From positions 1,116,001 through 1,180,000 of the forward strand of contig OZ250185.1 of assembly GCA_965238265.1 (NCBI GenBank): a DNA stretch of 64,000 nucleotides. The letters are read 5' to 3'. Origin of the DNA: JAJDUF01 sp965238265. GTDB lineage: Bacteria > Chloroflexota > UBA11872 > UBA12225 > JAJDUF01. A program made the translations under genes and the position numbers. Below, in pieces: positions 8,594-17,066 of the stretch. Below the pieces are notes generated by a model that saw only the letters and a program-made list of their open reading frames with translations, had not been told where the DNA came from and did not search any database. The first letter of the stretch is position 1; the number at the start of each line of letters is the position of its first letter.

Positions 8594-10981
8594 CTAGCCG
8601 CCCCTGCTCTCGCCCTCGCTACCGTTACTCTCGCTAGCCTCAGCTATCAGGCGCCACACCTTCTCAGGGGTAGCCGGCATATCAATGTGGCGCACACCGA
8701 ATGGCACCAGTGCGTCTACCACGGCATTGATGACGGCCGAGCCGGCGGCAATGGTGCCGGTTTCGCCGACCCCCTTGACGCCGATGACGTTCACCGGCGA
8801 TGGCGTGGTCGTGCGATCCGTCTCGATAGAGGGGACCATCCCAGCCTTGGGTACGGCGTAATCCATCAGCGAGCCGGTGAGCAGCTGACCGGTCTCCGGG
8901 TCGTACACGGCCTGCTCGTAGAGCGCCTGCGCGATCCCCTGCACGACACCGCCGTGGACCTGCCCGTCTACGATCATGGGATTGATGACGTTACCGCAGT
9001 CGTCTACGGCGATGTACCGTTGCAGGTCCACCTCTCCGGTGTCCCCGTCCACCTCCACCACGGCAATGTGTGTGCCGAAGGGGTACGTGAAGTTGGAGGG
9101 GTCGTAGAATGTATTCTCCTCCAGCGCCGGCTCAATGCCGTCGGGCAAGTTCCAGGCCAAGTACGCTTGCAGTGCTACATCGCTGAAGGTCTGAGCGCTG
9201 TCCGGCGCGCCGCGGACGAAGAACTTGCCATCCGCAAACTCGACATCTTCCGGGTCGGCTTCCAGGAGATGGGCGGCGATGCGGCGGGCCTTCTCCGTGA
9301 CTTTCCGCGCCGCCATCGCCATCGCTGTGCCACCGACGGCCGTGGTGCGGCTGCCGTAGGTTCCCCAGCCCATCGCAATCTTGCTGGTGTCGCCGTAGAC
9401 GACCTCCACGTCCTCGATCGGGATGCCGAATTCGTCGGCGACGATCTGAGCAAAGGTAGTTTCCTCACCCTGACCGTGCGGATTGCCGCCGGTGAAGGCG
9501 CTCACTTTGCCCGTAGGATGGACGCGCACCGTCGCGCTCTCCCACAGCCCGCCTTGGAAGCCCACGGCGCCAGCGACTTCCGAGGGGCCGAGGCCGCAAA
9601 TCTCGGAATAGGTGGTGAGGCCGATACCCAGGTAGCGACCTTGTTCGCGGGCTGCTGCCTGCTCTTGGCGGAAGCCATCGTAGTCCACCATCTCCAGGGC
9701 CATGTCCAAGGCGGTATCGTAGTCGCCGCTATCGTAGGTGATCCCCGTCGCGACGGTATACGGGAACTCGTCGGCGCCGATGAAGTTCTTCCGCCGGATG
9801 GCCACCGGGTCCATCTCCAGCTCCGCAGCGAGCAGGTCAACCATGCGCTCCACCAGGAACGTCGCTTCCGGTCGGCCGGCGCCGCGGTAGGCGTCCACCG
9901 GCGTGGTATTGGTGACCACGCCCAGCACATCTGCGGAGATATTGGGAATCTTGTAGGCGCCGGAGTACATCAGGGCGTGCAGGATCGTGGGAATACCCGG
10001 CGCTGCCGTGGAGAGATACGCGCCGAGGTTGGCCCAGACCTTCGCCCGCAGGCCGGTAATCATCCCGTCTTTTGTCGCCGCTATCTCGACATCTTGGATG
10101 TGGTCGCGGCCGTGGGTCGTGGCAAGGTAGTTCTCGCTGCGGCTCTCGGTCCACTTGACCGGCCGGTTCAGCTCCTTGGCGGCGAAGCCGACGATTGCCT
10201 CATCGGGGTAGTGGTGGATTTTGCTCCCGAAGCCGCCACCGATCTCCGGGGCGACGATCCGCAGCTTGTGCTCCGGGATACCGAGCACCCCGGACATGAG
10301 GACGCGATGGATGTGCGGGTTCTGGGTGGTGAGCCAAATCGTCATTTCTTCTGCGCCAGCGTCCCACTGCGCGACGGCCCCCCGCGCCTCCATCGCGTTC
10401 GGGATAAGCCGCTGGTTGTGGAACCGGTGGCTGACGGTGACTTCGGCACTCTCGAACGCCGCGTCGGTCCCCTCGCCGGCCATCACCCAGCGGAAGGCGG
10501 TGTTGGCTGGCACGTCGTCGTGGAGCTGCGGCGCGCCCTCCTCCGTGGCCTTCTCCTGATCCACGATGGCCGGCAGCTCTTCGTACTCGACTTCCACCAT
10601 GTCCGCCGCATCGGCGGCGGCGGCCCGCGTTTCGGCGATGACGACCGCCACACCGTCACCCACGTAGCGCACGCGGTCTATGGCCAGCGGCGGGTGGTCG
10701 GGCACGACGAGGTCGGAGTTGGGGATGAGCCACGCACACGGGATACTCCCCACGCGGCCCTCCAAGTCGCGGCCGGTATAGACGGCGACGACACCCGGCT
10801 GGGCGGCGGCTGCGCTGGTATCTATGCTGGTGATGCGGGCGTGGGCATAGGGACTGCGGACGATCACCGCATAGGCCATGTTCGCAAGCTGGATGTCATC
10901 GCAGTAGGTGGCTTGACCGGTAATCAGACGCGGATCTTCGCGCCGCCGGACCGAGGCTCCAAATAGACGACTGACGGCCAT
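8594..10981 (-). CDS. Molybdenum hydroxylase large subunit 2 (CoxL-like, form II)
   Basis: A 795-residue second MCD-binding subunit, paralogous to the gene at 5060 over its full length (matching blocks include the RRREDPRLI start, GGGFGSKIHHYPDEA, AYRGAGRPEAT, PHGQGEETTFAQI, a GVKGVGETGTI loop and the IDMPATPEKVW end). It differs enough in the substrate-channel regions to suggest different specificity. It is the second gene after coxS with a 119-base gap, GGAGG upstream of ATG. Two large subunits with single M and S subunits suggest alternative complexes or a duplicated operon that lost one M and one S. Confidence 0.9.
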   Translation of the reverse strand: MAVSRLFGASVRRREDPRLITGQATYCDDIQLANMAYAVIVRSPYAHARITSIDTSAAAAQPGVVAVYTGRDLEGRVGSIPCAWLIPNSDLVVPDHPPLAIDRVRYVGDGVAVVIAETRAAAADAADMVEVEYEELPAIVDQEKATEEGAPQLHDDVPANTAFRWVMAGEGTDAAFESAEVTVSHRFHNQRLIPNAMEARGAVAQWDAGAEEMTIWLTTQNPHIHRVLMSGVLGIPEHKLRIVAPEIGGGFGSKIHHYPDEAIVGFAAKELNRPVKWTESRSENYLATTHGRDHIQDVEIAATKDGMITGLRAKVWANLGAYLSTAAPGIPTILHALMYSGAYKIPNISADVLGVVTNTTPVDAYRGAGRPEATFLVERMVDLLAAELEMDPVAIRRKNFIGADEFPYTVATGITYDSGDYDTALDMALEMVDYDGFRQEQAAAREQGRYLGIGLTTYSEICGLGPSEVAGAVGFQGGLWESATVRVHPTGKVSAFTGGNPHGQGEETTFAQIVADEFGIPIEDVEVVYGDTSKIAMGWGTYGSRTTAVGGTAMAMAARKVTEKARRIAAHLLEADPEDVEFADGKFFVRGAPDSAQTFSDVALQAYLAWNLPDGIEPALEENTFYDPSNFTYPFGTHIAVVEVDGDTGEVDLQRYIAVDDCGNVINPMIVDGQVHGGVVQGIAQALYEQAVYDPETGQLLTGSLMDYAVPKAGMVPSIETDRTTTPSPVNVIGVKGVGETGTIAAGSAVINAVVDALVPFGVRHIDMPATPEKVWRLIAEASESNGSEGESRGG

Positions 10982-11100
10982 GGTTGCCCTCCTCTCACCC
11001 TTTATCGGATGCCTCGCACTAAATTGACTCTAGGTAGGTTGCGGGGCGTCATGCCTGTCGCCCCGGCAGCTCACGCCCCGGCAGTGGGGCTAACGCGGTC

Positions 11101-11625
11101 CTAGCCCGCCGCCTGTGACTGACGAGCGGCGTGCTGGACGGCCTTGACAATGTTGTGGTAGCCGGTGCAACGGCACAGGTTGCCTTCGAGACCCTCGCGG
11201 ATCTCTGCTTCGGTGGGGTCGGGATGGCGCTGCAAGATTTCGAGGGCGGAGATAATCATGCCGGGAGTGCAGAAGCCGCATTGCAGGCCATGCTCCTCCC
11301 AGAACCCTTCCTGCAAGGGGTGGAGACCATCCTGGGGAGCCGTTGCTGCCAGCCCCTCGATGGTCGTGATCTCTGCCCCATCGGCCTGCACCGCGAAGAC
11401 GGTACAGGCCTTCACCGTCTTGCCGTTCATCAGCACGACGCAGGCGCCACATTGGCTGGTATCGCAGCCGATATGGGTTCCGGTCAAGCCCAACTCATCC
11501 CGCAAGTAGTGAACGAGCAGGGTGCGCGGCTCAACCGCGGCCGTGCGGGTGGTGCCGTTAATCGTCAGGGACACTGTGCGCATTGCCGGCGCGGACGCTT
11601 CCATTGTGCTCACCACGGTACTCAT
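11101..11625 (-). CDS. Molybdenum hydroxylase 2Fe-2S subunit (CoxS-like)
   Basis: A 174-residue small subunit. The plant-ferredoxin-like cluster uses Cys54, Cys59, Cys62 and Cys74 (GCDTSQCGAC...KAC); the second cluster uses CGFC and CRCTGYHNIV in the helical domain. The N-terminal 15 residues before RTVSLTING are extra relative to compact homologues and poorly conserved, so an internal start is possible. It is the first gene of the Mo-hydroxylase operon and transfers electrons from the Mo centre to FAD. Confidence 0.92.
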   Translation of the reverse strand: MSTVVSTMEASAPAMRTVSLTINGTTRTAAVEPRTLLVHYLRDELGLTGTHIGCDTSQCGACVVLMNGKTVKACTVFAVQADGAEITTIEGLAATAPQDGLHPLQEGFWEEHGLQCGFCTPGMIISALEILQRHPDPTEAEIREGLEGNLCRCTGYHNIVKAVQHAARQSQAAG

Positions 11626-11790
11626 CCCCTTTCTACGATGGGTCTGCCCCGCCCAGGGCCGGCCATGTCGTGGCCAGCGGTCGCCGGAGCGGCGGCAGAC
11701 CAGGGAGTCACTGACCCTCGGCCGGGTGTCTGTGCCAGTCTAAGGATGGTTCGGCTCTGAGTCAAATATGACTTATGACTGCGCGGCAAA

Positions 11791-11844
11791 GGCCATAGGG
11801 GGGTGTCATTGCGGCGGAAGCCGCAATGACACCCCCCTATGGCC
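11791..11844. repeat. 25-bp perfect palindrome with GGAA loop
   Basis: Arms 11791-11815 and 11820-11844 are exact reverse complements around a GGAA loop; the arms combine GGCCATAGGGGGG with GTCATTGCGGC, i.e. two repeat families merged in one hairpin. It lies about 165 bases before coxS, on the side where its promoter would be, or downstream of the glycosyltransferase. Confidence 0.85.
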
Positions 11845-11846
11845 CC

Positions 11847-11890
11847 CCACCCTGGCCCTCCCCCGTTGCGACAGGGGAGGGCCAGGGTGG
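11847..11890. repeat. 17-bp perfect palindrome, family B
   Basis: CCACCCTGGCCCTCCCC (11847-11863) and its complement (11874-11890) flank CGTTGCGACA. The same unit recurs near 16528-16562 and 57860-57905. It directly abuts the 3' end of the glycosyltransferase gene and may act as its terminator. Confidence 0.75.
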
Positions 11891-11908
11891 CCTCCCGCCG
11901 CCGCGGCG

Positions 11909-12745
11909 TCAGCCGCCGCCGCCCCCCGGCCGGCCGGCCTTCCCGGCCGGGGGACGGCGCTCGCCGCGGTGCAGCCAGCGGATGCGGAGCAAGTCCCATA
12001 GTACCCGCGCGGCGTGGGAGATAGTTACGCGCATCCGTGAGCCACCGGCGTTCGTCCACCGGACAGGCACCTCGCGCACCCGGTAGCCGCCCTGTTGGGC
12101 GAGGTAGAGCAGCTCCACGTCAAAGACGATGCTGTTGAGTTTCGTGCGCGCAAACAGCTCGCGGGCGATATCGCCACGGAGGGCCTTGAACCCGGCTTGG
12201 GTATCGCCGATGCCGCGGATGGCGACTAGGGTAGCCAAAGCGTGGAAGAGCTTGCCGAACGCTCGCCGGTAGGGTGGCTGGCTCGCACGCATATCCGTCC
12301 CGTCGGCTTGGCGCCGGGAGCCAATCGTGATCTCGGCCTGGCCGGCTGCGAGCGGCTGCAAGACGCACGGTAGCTCGGTGATGGGGGTGGAGAAGTCGGC
12401 ATCCGAGAACAGCACGTACTCGCCGCGTGACGCCAGGATCGCTGCCCGTACTGCGGCCCCTTTACCCTGGTTCCGGTGCAATCGGACGAGCCGCACGCTC
12501 CGGTGGGCATAGCTCTGTACCAGCTCGGCCGTGCGGTCGGTCGAGCCGTCATCGCAAACGACGATCTCAAAGGTCTGCGGCCAGGTAGTGAGCATCGCGA
12601 GGGCGCGGTCGAGCGCTTGGGGGAGGCGGCGCTCCTCATTGAATGCGGCGATGGCCACCGTCAGATAGGGTGCGTCCTCAGTCGGCTGGCGGGGAGCGGA
12701 CGCCTGCATACCCGGAGCATAGCGGTTACGTGGTAGCAGTGTCAC
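11909..12745 (-). CDS. Family 2 glycosyltransferase (dolichyl-P-glucose/mannose synthase-like)
   Basis: A GT-A enzyme of about 278 residues. It shows YLTVAIAAFNEERRLPQAL, the nucleotide-sugar motif VVCDDGSTDRTAELV, the DxD region LFSDADFSTPI, the GIGDTQAGFKALRG motif and KLNSIVFDVELLYLA, all typical of polyprenyl-phosphate glycosyltransferases (Alg5/DPM1 type). It lacks the C-terminal membrane pair of many bacterial members. The start is GTG 12745 (GAGG just upstream) or ATG 12709, the latter giving the more usual N-terminus. The C-terminal tail (PPAGKAGRPGGGGG) is low-complexity and coded by sequence resembling the neighbouring G/C repeats, so it may be an acquired extension. Confidence 0.85.
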   Translation of the reverse strand: MTLLPRNRYAPGMQASAPRQPTEDAPYLTVAIAAFNEERRLPQALDRALAMLTTWPQTFEIVVCDDGSTDRTAELVQSYAHRSVRLVRLHRNQGKGAAVRAAILASRGEYVLFSDADFSTPITELPCVLQPLAAGQAEITIGSRRQADGTDMRASQPPYRRAFGKLFHALATLVAIRGIGDTQAGFKALRGDIARELFARTKLNSIVFDVELLYLAQQGGYRVREVPVRWTNAGGSRMRVTISHAARVLWDLLRIRWLHRGERRPPAGKAGRPGGGGG

Positions 12746-12791
12746 TGGTCCTCAGTCAGCGGCGAGTGGCACTGCTCCCGGCCGGTCGCCC

Positions 12792-13685
12792 CTACTTCAG
12801 GGTTTCGAGGTAGACGGCGATAGCGCGCAGGCGTTCCTCGGGCAGCGGGTAGGGCGGCATCTGCGAGCCTTTCTTGACCCCGGGCGGGTTCTGCACCCAA
12901 CGCACCACGTTGTCGCGGCTGAAGGGCAGCACCCCGGCAATCTGGCGGCTGGCAATGCCGTCGAGCGCCGGGGCGGCAATGCCGGTCGCATCGGTCCCGC
13001 TGATGGAGTGACAGGCGCCGCAGACGGAGACGACGAGCACCTTGCCCAGCTCTTCCTCGCTCTCGACGGGCTGTGCCGTCGGCGTCGCTAGCTGCTCTGC
13101 TTCGGCGAAGTGTTGGGCCATCTCCCATTCGCCACTCATAATCAGCGCCACGAGCTCGTTGATCATCTCATAGTTGAGCGGCCCGCCGTTCTCCAGGCCC
13201 CAACCGACCATTGGGGTATCTTCTCGTCCGTTCTGGATCGTCCGGTAGAGGAACGCTTGCGTCTCCTGGAAGGCTTCCTCATTGTCCGGCGTGTCTTCGA
13301 TCTGGAATGCCCCAGTATTGAGGGGCCGCCCGATGTAGACCCCGGGTTCGCCCTCCAGGAAGCCCCGGCCATCCAAGCCGTGACAGCTCATGCAGAGGCT
13401 GACGTAGGAGTGCGCCCCGCGCTCGACCAGAAACTCGTGCTGTTGGGCGGCGGCGGCCTCCTGCCGGCCCGGCTCGTTGGCCGCATAGGCGATCATCAGC
13501 AGAAAGGTTTCCACGATGAGGAGGACTCCGAACAGGAGCTTGCGGCCGTTGCCCTGCGTCAGGGGCTGGTCAACTTCCTGCTCACTCCCTGTTTCCGGCA
13601 CCTCCACCCGCCGGCGGCGCCAGGAATCGAGGATCACGGCCACGGGAAAGATAATTGCCACTGCGACGATGACGAATGTGAGCAC
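12792..13685 (-). CDS. Dihaem cytochrome c of the quinol oxidoreductase operon
   Basis: A 297-residue membrane-anchored cytochrome c with two haem motifs, CMSCH (98-102) and CGACH (222-226). An N-terminal hydrophobic segment (1-19) and a second one (51-68) anchor it, with both haem domains presumably outside the membrane. Candidate distal Met ligands are in DTPMVGWG (about 159) and in SQMPPYP after the second motif. It is the last gene of petB-petD-Rieske-cyt c and would accept electrons from the Rieske centre, like the dihaem cytochromes of Heliobacteria and Firmicutes b6c complexes. GTG start with AAGGAG 6 bases upstream. Confidence 0.88.
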   Translation of the reverse strand: MLTFVIVAVAIIFPVAVILDSWRRRRVEVPETGSEQEVDQPLTQGNGRKLLFGVLLIVETFLLMIAYAANEPGRQEAAAAQQHEFLVERGAHSYVSLCMSCHGLDGRGFLEGEPGVYIGRPLNTGAFQIEDTPDNEEAFQETQAFLYRTIQNGREDTPMVGWGLENGGPLNYEMINELVALIMSGEWEMAQHFAEAEQLATPTAQPVESEEELGKVLVVSVCGACHSISGTDATGIAAPALDGIASRQIAGVLPFSRDNVVRWVQNPPGVKKGSQMPPYPLPEERLRAIAVYLETLK

Positions 13686-13811
13686 CTAATGCTCCTTCAT
13701 CGAGAAGTTGGGCGGCAGCCTCACGGCACCGCCAATGTTATGTTGGCCGGCCGGAGCCGCACCACCGATCCCCATTTGTTTGTGCGACTCCGGTAGGCCA
13801 TTGTGCTACCA

Positions 13812-14342
13812 CTAGGCCGGCGTAACGTGCTCCGACTCGTGCTTCGAGCGCTGCTGGACTTCTCCCGTATCCACGAGAACCTTGCCATTGTCAATCCTGA
13901 TGGCCATGTAGTCAAGTGGTCGCGGCGCCGGCCCGGCGATGATCTGCCCGTTGGGCAGGTACGTCGAGCCGTGACACGGGCACCGGAACCACCCCGTAAC
14001 ATCTTGCCCCTCGTAAGCAAACGTGAAGCTCTCTTTCCAGGGGACGGTGCAGCCAAGGTGGGGGCACTTCTGGAACAAGGCGATGAAGCCTTGGGCTAAC
14101 CGCACAAGATAGAACTTCCCGTCAATCTTGTAGGTGATGGAGCCGACCGCGTAGTCTTCAACGTTGCCCATCGGGATGACGCTGCCGAAGGCGCCGCGCT
14201 TGCGGGGCCAGAAGAACACGACAAAAGCGACGAGCGCTTGCAGAGTCAAGAGGCCCACGGTGCCGAGGCCGAATATAGCCAGCACGCCGCGACGTGGCAC
14301 GGTCGCTGCCCCGGACCGCTGGGCTGCCGCTGCTGTTGCCAT
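13812..14342 (-). CDS. Rieske 2Fe-2S protein
   Basis: About 176 residues. One N-terminal membrane segment (about 19-45) follows a short basic stretch; the Rieske motifs are CPHLGC (93-98) and CPCHGS (121-126) with the GPAPRPLDYM proline loop behind. It takes electrons from quinol at the Qo site and delivers them to the cytochrome c coded next. ATG 14342 is preferred over the adjacent TTG because GGGAG sits 8 bases before it. Its C-terminal 15 residues are charged and variable. Confidence 0.92.
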   Translation of the reverse strand: MATAAAAQRSGAATVPRRGVLAIFGLGTVGLLTLQALVAFVVFFWPRKRGAFGSVIPMGNVEDYAVGSITYKIDGKFYLVRLAQGFIALFQKCPHLGCTVPWKESFTFAYEGQDVTGWFRCPCHGSTYLPNGQIIAGPAPRPLDYMAIRIDNGKVLVDTGEVQQRSKHESEHVTPA

Positions 14343-14388
14343 CAACTTTTCTCCCGTACCTCGTACCGAGGTGAGCTGCTTCCCGGCG

Positions 14389-15453
14389 TTAGGCCTGGCG
14401 TGGCGGTAACGCCCACGGCCAGAAAAGCTCCATGTCCGGCCCGCGCATCGCGGTACCGATGAAGGTGAGCACCACCCAGGCCACGATGAAGCCGGTGAAA
14501 TACGCGATCATGACCTCACGGATCGTCGGCTTGAACGGACGGATGATAAACCATATCGCGTAGGAGAAGACGAACATAACCACGGTCGGGATGATGACCT
14601 CGGGTAGCATGCCGGTGCGTAGCTCCGGGTTAATGGCCCCCATCAACGCCCGGACGCCGATATAGTTGTCGAACACCACCAAGCCGGCGGTGACGACAGC
14701 GGTGTAGATCGCGATCACAATCGCGATTTTCCGCCCGACGGGCGAGGTAAACCAGCGCCCGCTCTCCGCCGAGTTCACGTCAATGTAGGGAATCGCCGCC
14801 AGCATAATCAGGATGATCGTCGGCACAATCACGCCCGCCAGCCCCGGGTGCATGTGCAGGAGCAGTTCTTGCAGGTTCATGAAGTACCAGGGCGCCTTGG
14901 AGGGGTTCGGCGTGCGATTGGGGTTGGAGTGCTCTTCGAGCGGAGCATTGATGAACCAGGACATCACGATCAGGCCGACCGTCAGCAGCGCAGTCGCCAA
15001 AAACTCCGGCATCAGCAGGTGCGGCCAGACCGTCACGTTGACCTGCGCGCGCCGCGCCGCTGAACGGAGCGCGGCGGCCGAAGAAGGGGCGCCGGCGGCC
15101 CGACGAGCCGGCCGCCGTGCCGCCGGACGGGGGCCCCGCGCGGCCGTCGGTGTCGCTGCCGGCGCCGCGGCGGGTGCTGTCGTGGTGGCCGCAGCCGGCG
15201 CGGCCTCCGTTGCGGCCGCTGCCGCGGGACGCCGGGCGCGGCGGCGGAGTGGCGCTTCCCGGCCGCAGTCGGGGGTGAGACAGGTGTTGTTGTTCGCCTC
15301 CCACGCGCTGGCGTGGTGTGGGTTCTTGCACTGCGTACAGAACACCACCTCCTCGCCTACCGCAATCGCCGTAGCCTCCCCGGGCGGTGTCGTCCCGATC
15401 CAGGGCGACTTGTCGTTTGCGGTGCTCACCGTGAGCGGGCGCGGTCCACTCAT
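14389..15453 (-). CDS. Zinc-ribbon / cytochrome b C-terminal domain fusion (subunit IV-like)
   Basis: About 354 residues in three parts. Residues 1-67 carry Cys39, Cys42, Cys58 and Cys63 (CTQC and CLTPDC) spaced like a zinc ribbon, with His46 and His47 between. Residues 68-137 are an Ala/Pro/Arg linker. Residues 138-354 are a cytochrome b C-terminal half with EFLATALLTVGLIVMSWFINAPL, NPSKAPWYFMNLQELLLHMHP (equivalent to the PEWY region of the Qo site, here without a literal PEWY) and further membrane spans. ATG 15453 is chosen since GGAG lies before it. The N-terminal ribbon is not part of ordinary subunit IV. Partner: cyt b N-half upstream. Confidence 0.87.
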   Translation of the reverse strand: MSGPRPLTVSTANDKSPWIGTTPPGEATAIAVGEEVVFCTQCKNPHHASAWEANNNTCLTPDCGREAPLRRRARRPAAAAATEAAPAAATTTAPAAAPAATPTAARGPRPAARRPARRAAGAPSSAAALRSAARRAQVNVTVWPHLLMPEFLATALLTVGLIVMSWFINAPLEEHSNPNRTPNPSKAPWYFMNLQELLLHMHPGLAGVIVPTIILIMLAAIPYIDVNSAESGRWFTSPVGRKIAIVIAIYTAVVTAGLVVFDNYIGVRALMGAINPELRTGMLPEVIIPTVVMFVFSYAIWFIIRPFKPTIREVMIAYFTGFIVAWVVLTFIGTAMRGPDMELFWPWALPPRQA

Positions 15454-15627
15454 AGCTCTTCTCCACAACGGTTGATAGTCAACTTACCCCGCTCTCCACT
15501 GGGGGGCCGGCGCGGCTGCGCCGGTGCCGGTGTGTTTCACCCGTGTACCTCATGCTCCAGATGATCCGGTAAGCGTCTCTGATGCAGGTTGGGGTTAGGC
15601 AGAATTATCAACCCACCACTCCCTCTC

Positions 15628-16365
15628 CTAGAGCGGCTGCGAAAGACCGCCGTCCTGACGCACGCGCCAGAAGTGTACCGCCAGGAACACTGCCAGCAAG
15701 AGCGGCAACGCGATGACGTGGAGGGTATACCAGCGGATGAGCGTATTACCGCCGATCTCGGCATCCCCGAGCAGGAGCAGGTTGACCTGATCGCCGACGA
15801 TGGGTGCTGCACCGCCAATCGTCGTGCCCACCGTCACCGCCCAGAAGGCGAGCTGATCCCAGGGCAGCAGGTAGCCGGTGAAGCTCAACAGCAGCGTGAG
15901 GAAGAAGAGGATCACGCCCACAATCCAGTTGAACTCCCGCGGCGGTTTGTACGAACCGGTGTAGAAGACACGACACATGTGCAGGACCACCGTAATCACC
16001 ATCCCGTGCGCTGCCCAGCGGTGCATGTTCCGCATCAACATGCCGAAGATGATGACGGTCTCCAGGTCCTTGATGTCCTGGTACGCCCGCTCCACCGAGG
16101 GGACGTAGTAGAACATCAGCAGCACGCCCGTCACGGTGAGGATGAGGAACATCATGAAGGACAGGCCACCGAGACACCACGTATACGTCAGCTTGACGGC
16201 GCCTCGCGGCACAAAGTTCGGATGCAGATGGAGGAAGACATTCTTCGCAACCGTCATAATCCGGTTGCGGCGGTCTATGGGATAGCCGTAGCGGAAGATC
16301 GAGCGCCAGATCCGGCTGTCGTACAGCTTGCGCTCTAGGCTTTCCTGGTCGGTGCTGTTGGCCAC
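15628..16365 (-). CDS. Cytochrome b N-terminal half (b6-like)
   Basis: A 245-residue four-helix cytochrome b6-type protein. Haem ligands include His115 (RNMHRWAAH) and His129 (VVLHMCRVF) in one helix, with partners in LLPWDQ-following helix D (YTLHVIALPLLLAVFLAVHFWRVR). Cys64 in YTWCLGGLSF matches the position of the covalent haem ci cysteine in b6 proteins (YCLGG). First gene of a minus-strand quinol-cytochrome c oxidoreductase operon; GTG start with GGGGAGGG upstream. The split cytochrome b and Cys64 indicate a b6f-type rather than bc1-type complex; no photosynthesis genes are seen, so respiratory use is inferred. Confidence 0.92.
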   Translation of the reverse strand: MANSTDQESLERKLYDSRIWRSIFRYGYPIDRRNRIMTVAKNVFLHLHPNFVPRGAVKLTYTWCLGGLSFMMFLILTVTGVLLMFYYVPSVERAYQDIKDLETVIIFGMLMRNMHRWAAHGMVITVVLHMCRVFYTGSYKPPREFNWIVGVILFFLTLLLSFTGYLLPWDQLAFWAVTVGTTIGGAAPIVGDQVNLLLLGDAEIGGNTLIRWYTLHVIALPLLLAVFLAVHFWRVRQDGGLSQPL

Positions 16366-16527
16366 GCTTCCCTCCCCAAGCAGATCAGCCGCGCGGCAGG
16401 TTTGCGAAATAGTTCACAAGCGGCAACCCCCATTATAGTCGGATGGCCGCCAGCACTCAACCTGCCGCGGCGTTTGCCTCCGGCAAGTGCCGTGGAAAGG
16501 GTGCCATGGGCTTGGGGAGCAGGCCCC

Positions 16528-16604
16528 CACCCTAGCCCTCCCCCGTTGCGACCGGGGAGGGAACGCGCCGTCCCCCCGCCGCAGCGGGGGGCCATAGGGG
16601 GGCC
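16528..16604. repeat. Palindrome cluster, family B
   Basis: CCCCCACCCTAGCCCTCCCC with an imperfect complement, then CCGTCCCCCCGCCGCAGCGG and GGGGCCATAGGGGGGCC. The same composite occurs at 11.8 and 57.8 kb. It separates the b6-type operon from the tRNA gene. Confidence 0.65.
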
Positions 16605-16691
16605 ATGCGGCTATCACCTCGCATGGGAGTAAAATTGGTAGAATAGGCCGGCTCGCCGCCGCCTGGCGGTTCCGCCCGCCTGGGTAGGTTG

Positions 16692-16777
16692 GCCGAGGTG
16701 GCGGAACTGGCAGACGCAAGGGACTTAAAATCCCTCGGTCCGTATGGGCCATACGGGTTCGAATCCCGTCCTCGGCA
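16692..16777 (+). tRNA. tRNA-Leu (UAA)
   Basis: An 86-base class II tRNA. Acceptor GCCGAGG (16692-16698) pairs with CCTCGGC (16770-16776), discriminator A16777. Anticodon stem AGGGA/TCCCT encloses CTTAAAA, anticodon TAA. A long variable arm follows (CGGTCCGTATGGGCCATA) and the T arm is CGGGTTCGAATCCCG. CCA is not encoded. A TAGAAT about 48 bases upstream could be a -10 element. Confidence 0.97.
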
Positions 16778-16824
16778 CGAAGGCCAGCGATACTCTGCTG
16801 GCGGCCTTTCGGGAGGTGCAGGAC

Positions 16825-17004
16825 ATGCCTAGAAGGACCCCGCAGCGCCGCGAACGGCGCCGGTCGAAGAAATCCGCGTCCAGCTCCAAAGCGCACCGAG
16901 TCGTAGAAGCGCTGGAGCCAACACCGATGGTCGAAGTGATCCGCAAGCGTCGTCGCAAGCGGGAGCGCGGCGGAGAGGAGGGCACAGCATCGCTCGACCA
17001 GTAG
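16825..17004 (+). CDS. Small highly basic protein, unknown
   Basis: A 59-residue frame just after the tRNA: MPRRTPQRRERRRSKKSASS at the start, a less charged middle (VVEALEPTPMVEVI) and a second basic patch RKRRRKRERGG. GGAGG stands 8 bases before the ATG. Composition could suit nucleic-acid binding, but there is no known domain, and low-complexity frames arise by chance in GC-rich DNA. Kept as tentative. Confidence 0.35.
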   Translation: MPRRTPQRRERRRSKKSASSSKAHRVVEALEPTPMVEVIRKRRRKRERGGEEGTASLDQ

Positions 17005-17066
17005 CGCGGAGACGGTCACGCGGCCACCGGGGCGGACTGCCCCGGGCCGCGCGCCGTAGTGCCCCG

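Noticed and set aside
6938..10966. Plus-strand open frame of 1342 codons across the Mo-hydroxylase genes
   Set aside because: It is antisense to well-conserved coxL and coxM genes; composition is His/Arg/Gly-rich, typical of a GC-driven shadow frame, and it has no domain.
5060..10981. Calling the operon aerobic CO dehydrogenase
   Set aside because: Both large subunits have AYRGAGR and not the AYxCSFR motif of proven CO dehydrogenases, so CO as substrate is not supported.
15589..16338. Plus-strand 249-codon frame across cytochrome b
   Set aside because: Antisense shadow of the cytochrome b N-half.
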